From Roseiflexus sp034432635 (GTDB lineage Bacteria; Chloroflexota; Chloroflexia; Chloroflexales; Roseiflexaceae): DNA of 64,000 nucleotides. A program made the translations under genes and the position numbers. Below are positions 1-8,054 of this stretch, in pieces. Numbering within the stretch: the stretch's first letter is position 1; the number at the start of each line of letters is the position of its first letter. The stretch covers positions 52,062 through 116,061 of the forward strand of contig DAOUBK010000052.1 of the NCBI GenBank assembly GCA_034432635.1, written 5' to 3'. Under the pieces are notes generated by a model. The model was not told where the DNA came from. It searched no databases and was given only the letters and a program-made list of their open reading frames with translations.

Positions 1-1
1 G

Positions 2-100
2 GCATATGTGCGCACAGCGTATGCTGAACCGGGGACGGTTGTCGAAGTGGAGGGCGCCGGATCAACGGGCAGGGTGGTCGAACTGCCGTTTGCAGCATAA
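2..100 (+). CDS. C-terminal end of a GcvT-like (aminomethyltransferase family) protein, partial
   Basis: The open frame enters from the left edge and ends at TAA 98-100, giving 32 residues that include PGTVVEVEG and end RVVELPFAA. This resembles the C-terminal barrel of glycine-cleavage T-protein and related folate-dependent enzymes, which usually close with a Val-Val-x-Leu-Pro-Phe type strand. The rest of the gene lies outside the window, so the exact member (GcvT, YgfZ-like or a dimethylglycine/sarcosine oxidase-type protein) cannot be chosen. It runs convergently toward the Uma2 remnant that follows. Confidence 0.6.
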   Translation, partial: AYVRTAYAEPGTVVEVEGAGSTGRVVELPFAA

Positions 101-127
101 CGACCGGGATCGATACATCCAGCAGTT

Positions 128-614
128 TTACGCTTCTTCGCCGCGCAGACGACGCAGTTCAGCTTCCAGCGCGCGCAACCGGGCTTCGGCTTCGGCGCGG
201 GCTTCGACTTCGGCACGGGCGCGGGCTCCGGCTTCGGCGCGGGCTTCGGCTGCTCGCGCTTCGGCTTTGCGGCGCGCCTGAGCTTCGGCGGCGCGGGCTT
301 CGGCTTCGGCGCGGGCTTCGGCATGCATCCACGCCTGTGCCTGCGCTTTGACTTCCGCCAGCGTTTCGGCGACCCGCTCCTCTGCTTCGATGACCATCGT
401 GACCAGAAAAGTAGCGAACACGCCGCTGATGGTCGTAATTGCAGAGCACCTGGTCGCCCTCCTCGGGGTGCAGCAGGTCGATGAGCCGCAGGGGAACGAG
501 TTCTTCGTCGAAGTAGCCGTCACCGAGGTCGCGGCGCACGATGCGCCACCCGTAGCGGAACGGGTCGGCGTCGGCAGAGGTGGCGGGAACCGGTTGTGGC
601 GTAGTGGTTGTCAT
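128..614 (-). pseudogene. Uma2-family PD-(D/E)xK nuclease remnant with catalytic core deleted
   Basis: From ATG 612-614 the first ~65 residues (ADADPFRYGW ... DLLHPEEGDQ ... YDHQRRVRYF) match the N-terminus of the Uma2 gene at 51856. Near position 400 the reading jumps to another frame, which encodes an Ala/Glu/Arg-rich coiled coil ending RLRALEAELRRLRGEEA, as in the other copy's tail. The nuclease core (PD motif, E-x-S/K block) is absent, so an internal deletion with frame change is the simplest reading. DNA at about 177-345 is low-complexity GCTTCGGC-like repeat, a likely slippage or recombination site. A TATACT box lies seven bases before the ATG. Confidence 0.75.
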
Positions 615-621
615 ATTGATC

Positions 622-627
622 AGTATA
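622..627 (-). promoter_or_regulatory. -10 box of the Uma2 remnant; leaderless arrangement
   Basis: TATACT on the minus strand is separated by seven bases from the ATG at 614 and no ribosome site fits between them. The spacing places transcription start at or next to the start codon. Confidence 0.5.
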
Positions 628-687
628 GCACAAGAGATGCGGACGTGCCGCGTCCCTTGTGGACAGCACGATTGTCAGACTGCCCTT

Positions 688-2481
688 TCAATCTTTGGGC
701 ATTGCCTGAAGCGCCAGGTACGCCGGGCGTGGACTCCAGTCGCCGTTGATGACGCCATAACTTGCCTGTTCATGCAGTTCGTTGCCCTGCGCCCGCCAGG
801 GGACGGCGAAATTGAGTTGCCACAGGAACATGCCGGTCATCCAGGGAGCGTAGCTGGTGCGTGCCATCTGGTAGGCGCGCACGATGTACTGCGCCTGTTT
901 CTCGAACGAAATCTGGTTGCCAAAGCCGTACCCCGGCGTATTGTTGCGCGTCGCCCAGCCGAATTCCGTCACCCACATCGGCATGTCACCCAGTCCTAAT
1001 TGCACCATGAGCGCGCGCACGTCCTCGACGCGACGGAAGTAAAACTCGCGGCTGTTGGTCCATCCCGGTCCCGGTCCCGGATTGTCGGGCCAGAAGGTGT
1101 CGGGCGGGTTGGCCGCGCCGCCGGGATGGACGCCGATAATATCGACATTGGCACGGAAGCGCGGATCGGCGAACATCTGACGCAGGAATACCAGGTCACT
1201 CACCGCGATGGTTGGCGCATTTGTCTCAGTGCTCGAAGGTGCGCCGGAAACGATCAGCGCCGCGGGGTCGCTGGCTTTGATTGCCTGTGATGCCTGGACC
1301 AGCATATCCATGTAGAATGAAGCATTCGGCACCCGTCCGCCATTTTCGACTGCCAGATTCTGTTCGTTCCAGATCTCGTAAGCCTGTACTTTGCCACGGT
1401 AGCGTTTGGCCATTTCGCCCACGAAATAGGCGAATGTGCCGAAATGCTCACGCGACGGCAGGCCGTTCTTTCCGTTGGGGGTTGCCCAGGAAGGTGCGGC
1501 GACAATGCTCAGCAGCACCTTCACCCCTTCGCGATGACAGTCTTCTACGATATCGTCGAGTTCGCCCCAATAGATCGCCCCGGAACGGTCGTGCAGGTCC
1601 ATCCAGCGCACCTGCTGACGCACCCAGCCGAAGCCGCTCTCTTTCACCAGCCGCAGAACGCGCGGGCGATCCTGCCACGGTGTCGATCCCTGCCCGTACA
1701 GAATAACGTTGTAGCCGTAGGCAAATGTATTCGATGGAGTCGGCGGCGGTTGATCCGGTGCAACGGCGCCAGGATTGAACGCCAGATTCCCCTGATGGTG
1801 CGCGTCGCGGTACTCGTTGCCGAGCAGACCGAGCAGAATGCGGTAACGCGGGTCGGGTTCGTCGGGGTGCCACTCCATGCGTTGACGCTCGAAGTACTGG
1901 ACCCAGTACACCTTGCCGTCTGCCTGATTCACTTCCTGAAACTGCTCGGAAAGGGGGCGACCGAACACTGCCAGACCGCCGTTGTTGAGCCAGAAACTAC
2001 GGAACGGCGCCGGTGAGTTGCGCAATGTGTGGCGGGTCACTTCGTCCCAGGTACCGTCGCGCGGATCGGGAACGGGCTGGAACGGCGGTTCGTTCTCGCG
2101 TCCCCTGACCATTTCTGTTCCCAGCAGGCGTCCCAGAATGTAGTAGGGCGTACCATAGTTTTCAGGGTGCTCTTCGAGGATCGCGCGCTCGAAGTACTGG
2201 ACGCGGTAATACTCGCCAGGGTTGGTGAAACTCTCTTCGATAAATGGCGCCGAGATCGGATAGCCAAGCACGAAGAGTGCATTGGGAGTTCGTTCCCAGA
2301 AGGAGAGAAACGAATTGACGGCGGTATGCCCGGTTTCAGGGAACAAACGCGCCTTGAACGGCGGTTGTGTCGGCGGCACTTCCTCCGGGCTACGCGCTGA
2401 CGCCGTTGCGTGCAGTGGCACGAGTACGACGCCGGCAAGCGTGATCAGGAGCGCCAGGGATAGCCAGTGCTTGGAGCGCAT
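688..2481 (-). CDS. Secreted glycosidase-like protein (GH-A clan barrel), paralogue 1
   Basis: 597 residues with an N-terminal signal peptide (residues ~1-30, hydrophobic core LSLALLITLAGVVLV). Residues ~40-225 form a module with two similar stretches (SFWERTPNALFVLGYPIS and SFWLNNGGLAVFGRPLS, each followed by YxVQYFER). Residues ~255-590 look like a TIM barrel of the GH5/GH39 kind: the WNEQ motif gives a candidate acid/base Glu373, and VTEFGWAT gives candidate nucleophile Glu506. Substrate is unknown, probably a cell-surface or environmental glycan. It lies just downstream of a close paralogue on the same strand. GGAG stands nine bases before ATG 2481. Family assignment is by motif only. Confidence 0.8.
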   Translation of the reverse strand: MRSKHWLSLALLITLAGVVLVPLHATASARSPEEVPPTQPPFKARLFPETGHTAVNSFLSFWERTPNALFVLGYPISAPFIEESFTNPGEYYRVQYFERAILEEHPENYGTPYYILGRLLGTEMVRGRENEPPFQPVPDPRDGTWDEVTRHTLRNSPAPFRSFWLNNGGLAVFGRPLSEQFQEVNQADGKVYWVQYFERQRMEWHPDEPDPRYRILLGLLGNEYRDAHHQGNLAFNPGAVAPDQPPPTPSNTFAYGYNVILYGQGSTPWQDRPRVLRLVKESGFGWVRQQVRWMDLHDRSGAIYWGELDDIVEDCHREGVKVLLSIVAAPSWATPNGKNGLPSREHFGTFAYFVGEMAKRYRGKVQAYEIWNEQNLAVENGGRVPNASFYMDMLVQASQAIKASDPAALIVSGAPSSTETNAPTIAVSDLVFLRQMFADPRFRANVDIIGVHPGGAANPPDTFWPDNPGPGPGWTNSREFYFRRVEDVRALMVQLGLGDMPMWVTEFGWATRNNTPGYGFGNQISFEKQAQYIVRAYQMARTSYAPWMTGMFLWQLNFAVPWRAQGNELHEQASYGVINGDWSPRPAYLALQAMPKD

Positions 2482-2629
2482 GGGGGGTTTCTCCGTCTTT
2501 TCTGCGACCGTTCGGCATTGCGGTGTCTGCTATGCGTGCATTCTGTGCCGTTCGTTGCCGGGGAGAGAAGCGCGCGGTTCACCTGTTTTCTGGCATCGCG
2601 CCCCTTCTCTCCGGGTCTGATACGCTTCC

Positions 2630-4435
2630 TCAATCCTTTGGCATCTGTTGCAGGGCGAGGTATGCCGGGCGCGGACTCCAGTTGCCATTGAGGATGCCGA
2701 ACGATGCCTGCTCATGGAGCGGGTTGCCTTCGCGCTGCGTCCACGGTATGGCAAAGTTCAGGTTCCACAGGAACATTGCTCCCATCCACGGGGCATATTC
2801 GCGTCGCCCGATCTGGAAGGCGCGCACGATCCATTCTGCCTGCTGCTCGAACGAGATCTGGTTGCCGAATTCATACCCCGGCGTATTGTTGCGTGTCGCC
2901 CAGCCGAACTCAGTGATCCACATCTGCCGGTCGCCAAGACCGTACTGCAACGCCAGCGCCCGATAATCTTCGACGCGGCGGAAGTAAAACTCGCGACTGG
3001 TCACAAAGTTCGGTCCGGGACCGGGACGGTCGGGCCACATGCTGTCGGGTGGGTTCGATGTACCGCCTGCATGAACGCCAATCGCATCGACAACTTCGCG
3101 GAAGCGTGGATCGGCGAACATCTGCCGCAAGAATGCCAGATCGCTGATAGCGATATTCGGATTGTTCGTCTCGGTTGCTGCCGTTGGACCGGATACGACG
3201 ATCGCGTAGGGGTCATTCGCCTTGATTGCCCGCACGCCAGCGACCAGCACATCCATGTAGAGCGCCGCCGATGTGACTCGTCCGCCGTTCTCGACTGCCA
3301 GGTTCTGTTCGTTCCAGATCTGATAGGCGCCGACCCTACCGCGGTAACGTTTTGCCATTTCTCCCATGAAATAGGCAAACTGACCGATGTTGGCGCGGTT
3401 GGGCAACCCGTTGCGTCCGTTGTCGGTTGCCCAACTGGGGGCGGCGACGACGCTGATGAACAGTTTGACGCCCATTTCGTTCGCATCGCGCACGATGTCA
3501 TCGAGTTCTTCCCAGTAGATCGCACCTGAACGGTCGTGCAGGTCCATCCAGCGCACCTGCTGGCGTACCCAGCCGAAGCCGCTGTTCTTGACCAGTTGCA
3601 GCACACGCCTGCGATCCTGCCAGGGTTCGCGATCCTGGTAGAGATGTGCATTGTAGCCGTAGATGAACGGGCGCGGCAGTGAGCGTGCATCGTCGCGCGG
3701 CGCGGGAGTGAATGCCGGATTGGTGCGATGATTGGCGTCGCGGTATTCATTGCCGAGCAGACCGAGCAGAATGCGGTAGCGCGGGTCAGGCTCGTCGGGG
3801 TGCCACTCCATGCGCTGACGCTCGAAGTATTGCACCCAGTACGTTCTGCCGTCCGCCTTATTCACTTCCTGGAACTGTTCGGAGATCGGGCGACCGAAGA
3901 CCGCCAACCCGCCATTGTTGCGCCAGAAGGTGCGGAACGGCGCCGGCGAGTTGCGCAGCGTATGGCGTGTCACACTGTCCCACGTGCCGTCGCGCGGATC
4001 GGGAACCGGCTGGAATGGCGGTTCGTTCTCGCGCCCTTTTGCCAGTTGCGTGCCCAGCAATCGCCCCTGAATATAGTAGGGCGTGCCGTAGTTCTGCGGG
4101 TGCTCTTCGAGGATCGCGCGCTCGAAGTACTGGACACGGTAATACTCGCCAGGGTTGGTGAAACTTTCCTCGATAAATGGGCGGGAGATTGGATAGCCCA
4201 GCACAAAGAGAGCATTGGGGGTATTGCGCCAGAACAACTCGAACGAATTGACGGCGGAGTGACCGGTTTGCGGATAGTACTCGGCGAGATAGGGCGGATA
4301 CGTGTCTGGAACTTCAGCCGGACTGCGCGCCGCAGCACGACTCTGGCGGGGCGTAGCGACAATGCCGGCAATGATGGCGATCAGCATCAACAGCGACAGG
4401 ATGCGGGGGATAGCGGTCTTCGTTTGCTGGAACAT
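2630..4435 (-). CDS. Secreted glycosidase-like protein (GH-A clan barrel), paralogue 2
   Basis: 601 residues from ATG 4435, chosen because AGGAG lies five bases upstream; a longer frame opens at 4459 without a ribosome site. It has a signal peptide, the same twice-repeated N-terminal module as its neighbour (SFELFWRNTPNALFVLGYPIS; FRTFWRNNGGLAVFGRPIS) and the barrel with WNEQ (Glu376) and ITEFGWAT (Glu509). Similarity to the gene at 688 extends end to end, so this is a tandem duplication; both end in SPRPAYLALQxMPKD. A TATACT box lies at 4496-4491. The shared ending shows no truncation of either copy. Confidence 0.8.
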   Translation of the reverse strand: MFQQTKTAIPRILSLLMLIAIIAGIVATPRQSRAAARSPAEVPDTYPPYLAEYYPQTGHSAVNSFELFWRNTPNALFVLGYPISRPFIEESFTNPGEYYRVQYFERAILEEHPQNYGTPYYIQGRLLGTQLAKGRENEPPFQPVPDPRDGTWDSVTRHTLRNSPAPFRTFWRNNGGLAVFGRPISEQFQEVNKADGRTYWVQYFERQRMEWHPDEPDPRYRILLGLLGNEYRDANHRTNPAFTPAPRDDARSLPRPFIYGYNAHLYQDREPWQDRRRVLQLVKNSGFGWVRQQVRWMDLHDRSGAIYWEELDDIVRDANEMGVKLFISVVAAPSWATDNGRNGLPNRANIGQFAYFMGEMAKRYRGRVGAYQIWNEQNLAVENGGRVTSAALYMDVLVAGVRAIKANDPYAIVVSGPTAATETNNPNIAISDLAFLRQMFADPRFREVVDAIGVHAGGTSNPPDSMWPDRPGPGPNFVTSREFYFRRVEDYRALALQYGLGDRQMWITEFGWATRNNTPGYEFGNQISFEQQAEWIVRAFQIGRREYAPWMGAMFLWNLNFAIPWTQREGNPLHEQASFGILNGNWSPRPAYLALQQMPKD

Positions 4436-4573
4436 GGCTTCTCCTCTACACTCGATCACACGATTTCAACCGGTCGCTACCCGCAAGTCAAGTATAGCGG
4501 GAGCGACTGATGGGTTCCTGACACACACCTGAAGGGGAAATTACCGATCCATGACTCTCGCCAGCAGTGTTCC

Positions 4574-5752
4574 TCAGCGGGGCAATTCTTCCAGGGTGAT
4601 CCGTATCGTCCGGGTGGCGTTGTCACGCCAGATCTCGATCTCGACCTCTTCACCAACCTGATGTCGCGCCAGCACACGCAGCAACGGATGGGTTTCATCG
4701 ATGCGCTGACCGCCGAGTGACAACAGGATATCACCCGGCTGTACGCCAGCCTGTGCCAGCGCCGATCCACGCCTGACTGCCTGAATAAAAAGACCGTAAT
4801 CGACCGGCAGGTTGTACCATGCCGCCAGTCGCGGCGTAATCGGCACGAATTCGATCGGCAGGTATGGGCGCGCCACCCTGCCGCGTGTTATCAGTTGATC
4901 GGCAACGTAGCGCGCGGTATTGCTGGGAATGGCAAACCCGATTCCTTCCGCCTGTTCGGCGCCGCCGCGTATGATCGCCGTATTGATCCCGATCACCTCG
5001 CCATCCAGGTTCAACAGTGGACCGCCAGAGTTGCCGCGATTGATGGTTGCGTCCGTCTGGATCAGGTCGTCCAGTACGACATCACGGGTTTGCAGCGACC
5101 GTCCAAGCCCGCTGACCACACCAACCGTAACCGAGTTGCGCAGGTCGCCCAGGGCGCTGCCGATGGCAACCACCCAATCGCCTGCCTGAACTGCGTCAGA
5201 ATCACCCAGCCGTGCTGCGGGATAGGCATCGCCTTCGATCTTGATCAGCGCCAGATCACTGAATGGGTAGTCACTCCCGATCAGTTGCGCCGGGCGCTGT
5301 CGTCCATCGGCGAGAATGACGTACAACTGCCGCGCACCTTCAACAACGTGGTGGTTGGTGATGATGTACCCGCGTGGATCGATAATCACCCCCGAACCGC
5401 GTGCCGGTGGCGGTTGAAATGTGCCGAAGAAACCGATCTGCGGCGGTAACTGCGACACCACCGTCACCACCGCCGGTCCTGTCTCGCGCGCAATCCGTGC
5501 CGGTGCAGTGCGCACCGGGTCGTCCGTTGCAACGACCGGTGCTGTTGGGGGTACGGGAAAAGGCGATGTGGCAGGTACAGGCGTCTGCGCGGTTTGATCG
5601 GCGATCGGGCGCGCAACGAAGAACCAGATCAGCGCACCGCCGACGAGTGTGCCGACAATGCCGCTCGCCAGGCTCAATCCGCCGATGAGCGCATAGATCA
5701 CACAGGGGGAACGTTTCTCGCCAGCGCGGTTTTCCATGATGCTGCGTGGCAT
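4574..5752 (-). CDS. HtrA/DegP-family membrane-anchored serine protease with PDZ domain
   Basis: 392 residues. A single membrane segment (residues ~20-47) anchors the protein, followed by a Pro/Thr/Val-rich linker (~50-95). The trypsin-like domain carries the triad His135 (TNHHVV), Asp166 (SDLAL) and Ser242 (GNSGGPLL). Residues ~300-390 form one PDZ domain (GSALAQAGVQPGDILLSLGG). One anchor and one PDZ domain match the DegS/HtrA-like surface proteases that degrade or sense misfolded exported proteins. Start is uncertain: ATG 5752 or ATG 5737 (MENRAGEK), neither with a convincing ribosome site. Confidence 0.88.
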   Translation of the reverse strand: MPRSIMENRAGEKRSPCVIYALIGGLSLASGIVGTLVGGALIWFFVARPIADQTAQTPVPATSPFPVPPTAPVVATDDPVRTAPARIARETGPAVVTVVSQLPPQIGFFGTFQPPPARGSGVIIDPRGYIITNHHVVEGARQLYVILADGRQRPAQLIGSDYPFSDLALIKIEGDAYPAARLGDSDAVQAGDWVVAIGSALGDLRNSVTVGVVSGLGRSLQTRDVVLDDLIQTDATINRGNSGGPLLNLDGEVIGINTAIIRGGAEQAEGIGFAIPSNTARYVADQLITRGRVARPYLPIEFVPITPRLAAWYNLPVDYGLFIQAVRRGSALAQAGVQPGDILLSLGGQRIDETHPLLRVLARHQVGEEVEIEIWRDNATRTIRITLEELPR

Positions 5753-5947
5753 AATCCGAACCGGGGGAACCTACTGTTCCTGCGTCCACACATCCGGAAA
5801 TCTGTGGCAGAAGGTTCGGATCGATAACAGAGATACTGGATCACACCATCTCTGCCTGCTTGAATATGCCCAATGAGGTCGCATTTGAGGTGCGACACTG
5901 ACTCTCGACTGCGGTATTGTAGAAGAGAGCCGCCGATGCGTCAAGCG

Positions 5948-7186
5948 CTATGAGCGAGGATGACCGGAGGCCGGATCGACAACCGGGGCAGGCGCGGTGT
6001 GCCCGGCGACCAGATCGGCAACCGAGGCGGGAGCAGCAGAAGCAACCGATGGGGATGGTTCGTCGGCCGGCAGAATAATCGCTGTGCGTCTGGCGCGCTC
6101 ATAGAAGAACTGGGTGATCGAGGCAATCACGCCGGCAACCGGGATGCCAAACAGAACGCCCCAGCCGCCGGCGACCGTTCCACCGAGAAGCAGTGCGGCA
6201 AAGACGAGCAGTGGATGCAGCCCAATTGCCTGCCCGACCAGACGCGGCATGACAATATTGAACTGCACCTGCTGGACGACGAGCAGTGTCAGCAGCAGCC
6301 ATCCCAACCGATCAGGCGCAAACAGGATGGCAAACAGCGCTGGCGGGATCAGCGCGAAGAACCCGCCCACCAGCGGAATGAACACGAGTATGGCGGCAAC
6401 GACACTGGCAAGCGCAATATCACCGAGACCGAACATTGCCATCACGATCGCATTTGCAATGCCGTACAGCAGTGAGTTGACGAACTGCGCCCGCATGAAA
6501 CCGCCGAACACCCGGTCGATAACCGTAAAAAGGTTATCGACTTCATCGTGCCAGGAGCGGGGCAGGATCGCCACGAAACTCTTGCCAAGACGCGGACCGT
6601 CGAGCGTGATATAGAAACTGAGGATTAACACCAGAAAGATGTTGAACAGAACCGTGGCAATACTGCCAGCAATGCCGAGCGACTGTTGGAGCATCGTGCT
6701 GCCGAAGCCTGTCAGTTGCTGCGCAATCGCTTCAGGCTGCACAATTGCGGTGAGATCGCCACGAAACCCGAAGCGCTCCAGGCTTTCATCGAGGTGCTCG
6801 ATCCAGCGGGCGATTGATTCGACCGTTGTCGGCACCGATCCGGTCAGCGTGGTCAGTTGCTGGGTGATGGTCGGCACGAACGACAGGATCACGACGATCA
6901 GCGCCGCGAACAGCGCCAGGTAGATCAGCGCCACCGAAAGCACCCGCGAAAGGTGACGCGGCGGCGACGGAACCCGGCGGGCACGGATGGTCATCGCTGG
7001 GAGATCGAGCGCCGTCAGACGCGACACCAGTGGTTGCAGAACGACGGCGATCAACCAGGCAAGGGCGAAGAGGAGGAGCGGCGTAGCAAAAAAACCAATG
7101 ACAACCACCGCGCGCTCGAACAGAAACACCGCAGCGCACATGATCAGTAGCCACAACGCTACTGTTGCGAGTCGTCCTGACAACAT
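5948..7186 (-). CDS. AI-2E transporter family (PerM/YdiK-like) permease
   Basis: 412 residues with about eight hydrophobic segments: two close to the N-terminus, one at ~95-115, and a cluster from ~190 to 370 with the family-typical block LGDIALASVVAAILVFIPLVGG and the GxxLG/GIPVAGV region. Members move autoinducer-2, export small molecules or act as Na+/H+ antiporters, so the substrate is not predictable. The C-terminal ~40 residues are Ala/Pro-rich and probably disordered. TATAAT ends six bases before the ATG, so the message appears leaderless. Confidence 0.85.
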   Translation of the reverse strand: MLSGRLATVALWLLIMCAAVFLFERAVVVIGFFATPLLLFALAWLIAVVLQPLVSRLTALDLPAMTIRARRVPSPPRHLSRVLSVALIYLALFAALIVVILSFVPTITQQLTTLTGSVPTTVESIARWIEHLDESLERFGFRGDLTAIVQPEAIAQQLTGFGSTMLQQSLGIAGSIATVLFNIFLVLILSFYITLDGPRLGKSFVAILPRSWHDEVDNLFTVIDRVFGGFMRAQFVNSLLYGIANAIVMAMFGLGDIALASVVAAILVFIPLVGGFFALIPPALFAILFAPDRLGWLLLTLLVVQQVQFNIVMPRLVGQAIGLHPLLVFAALLLGGTVAGGWGVLFGIPVAGVIASITQFFYERARRTAIILPADEPSPSVASAAPASVADLVAGHTAPAPVVDPASGHPRS

Positions 7187-7192
7187 AGCGTT

Positions 7193-7198
7193 ATTATA
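7193..7198 (-). promoter_or_regulatory. -10 box for the AI-2E-type permease; leaderless arrangement
   Basis: Perfect TATAAT on the minus strand, six bases before ATG 7186. There is no room for a 5' UTR or a ribosome site. Confidence 0.55.
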
Positions 7199-7292
7199 CC
7201 ACTATACGTCAAAGGCAGAAGGTTCGCTAAGGGTGAACAGTTGATGGTTGCCTGATCGCCGCGAACCACCTTTGCACCGGATGGATTCGTGG

Positions 7293-7886
7293 TCAGTTCT
7301 CACGGGATTGCAGATCGATCGCAGCCAGTGTGGTGTAGCGCGGTCCCTCTGGACGAAGGTCGCTACGGAACAATGCCACGTGCTGAATGCGCCACACGTG
7401 GTCGGATGGCGGATTCAGGGCGCGGATTGCGGTGCCAAGGCGTCGTTGCTGCTCCGCCGACGCCTCGCGGCGTACCCGTCCCAGAGTCAGGTGGGGATGG
7501 AACGGACGGGGATCGCGGGGAAACCCAAGGTCGGGTAACCGGCGCGCCAGCGCCTCGTACCACGTGCGCAGGTGCGGCTCACCGGTAGCCAGACCAATCC
7601 AGATGACCTGTGGCCGTTGCAGGTTAGGGAAAGCGCCGGGAGCGCCAAGCCGGATGTGTGCTGCGTGTTGACCGCTGAATGATAGCAGGAGCGCCGTTTT
7701 CAAATCGGCGATTTGATTGTCCTGCACATTCCCCAGAAACCAGAGGGTCAGGTGCATCGCCGATGGCTCGACCCAGCGCACCGGCGGTTGGTCGTGTTTG
7801 AGGTGCATTTGCAGCCTTGCCAGTTCCTCGCGAAGCGGATCGGGCAACTCAGCCGCAATGAACAGACGCCAGGTTGTTGTGCTCAT
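7293..7886 (-). CDS. thpR: RNA 2',3'-cyclic phosphodiesterase (2'-5' RNA ligase family)
   Basis: 197 residues from ATG 7886 (MSTTTWRLFIAAELP), preceded by an AGGAT-type ribosome site; the longer frame from 8021 lacks family similarity. The two HxTx motifs of the 2H phosphoesterase fold are present: HLTLWFLG (~45) and HLTLGRVR (~130). The family opens 2',3'-cyclic phosphates on RNA ends and can join RNA halves through 2'-5' bonds in vitro. It stands alone between the permease and ppk on the same strand. Confidence 0.87.
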   Translation of the reverse strand: MSTTTWRLFIAAELPDPLREELARLQMHLKHDQPPVRWVEPSAMHLTLWFLGNVQDNQIADLKTALLLSFSGQHAAHIRLGAPGAFPNLQRPQVIWIGLATGEPHLRTWYEALARRLPDLGFPRDPRPFHPHLTLGRVRREASAEQQRRLGTAIRALNPPSDHVWRIQHVALFRSDLRPEGPRYTTLAAIDLQSREN

Positions 7887-8054
7887 GGGCTGTCCAATCC
7901 TGGGGAGTGATCCACCGGTTGCTATGGTTCCATCGGGGCGCCAGAGATACCGTCGATTCTGCGTTTTGCTCAGAACACGCGCTTGCGCGATCAACCACCG
8001 GGTGTGATCTTCCCGGCGCACAGATCAGGCGTTCCACGCCGCTGCGCCGGTCTT

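Noticed and set aside
6..281. Plus-strand open frame rich in Ala/Ser/Arg over the Uma2 tail
   Set aside because: It is the complement of the low-complexity coiled-coil codons; no start signals and no family resemblance.
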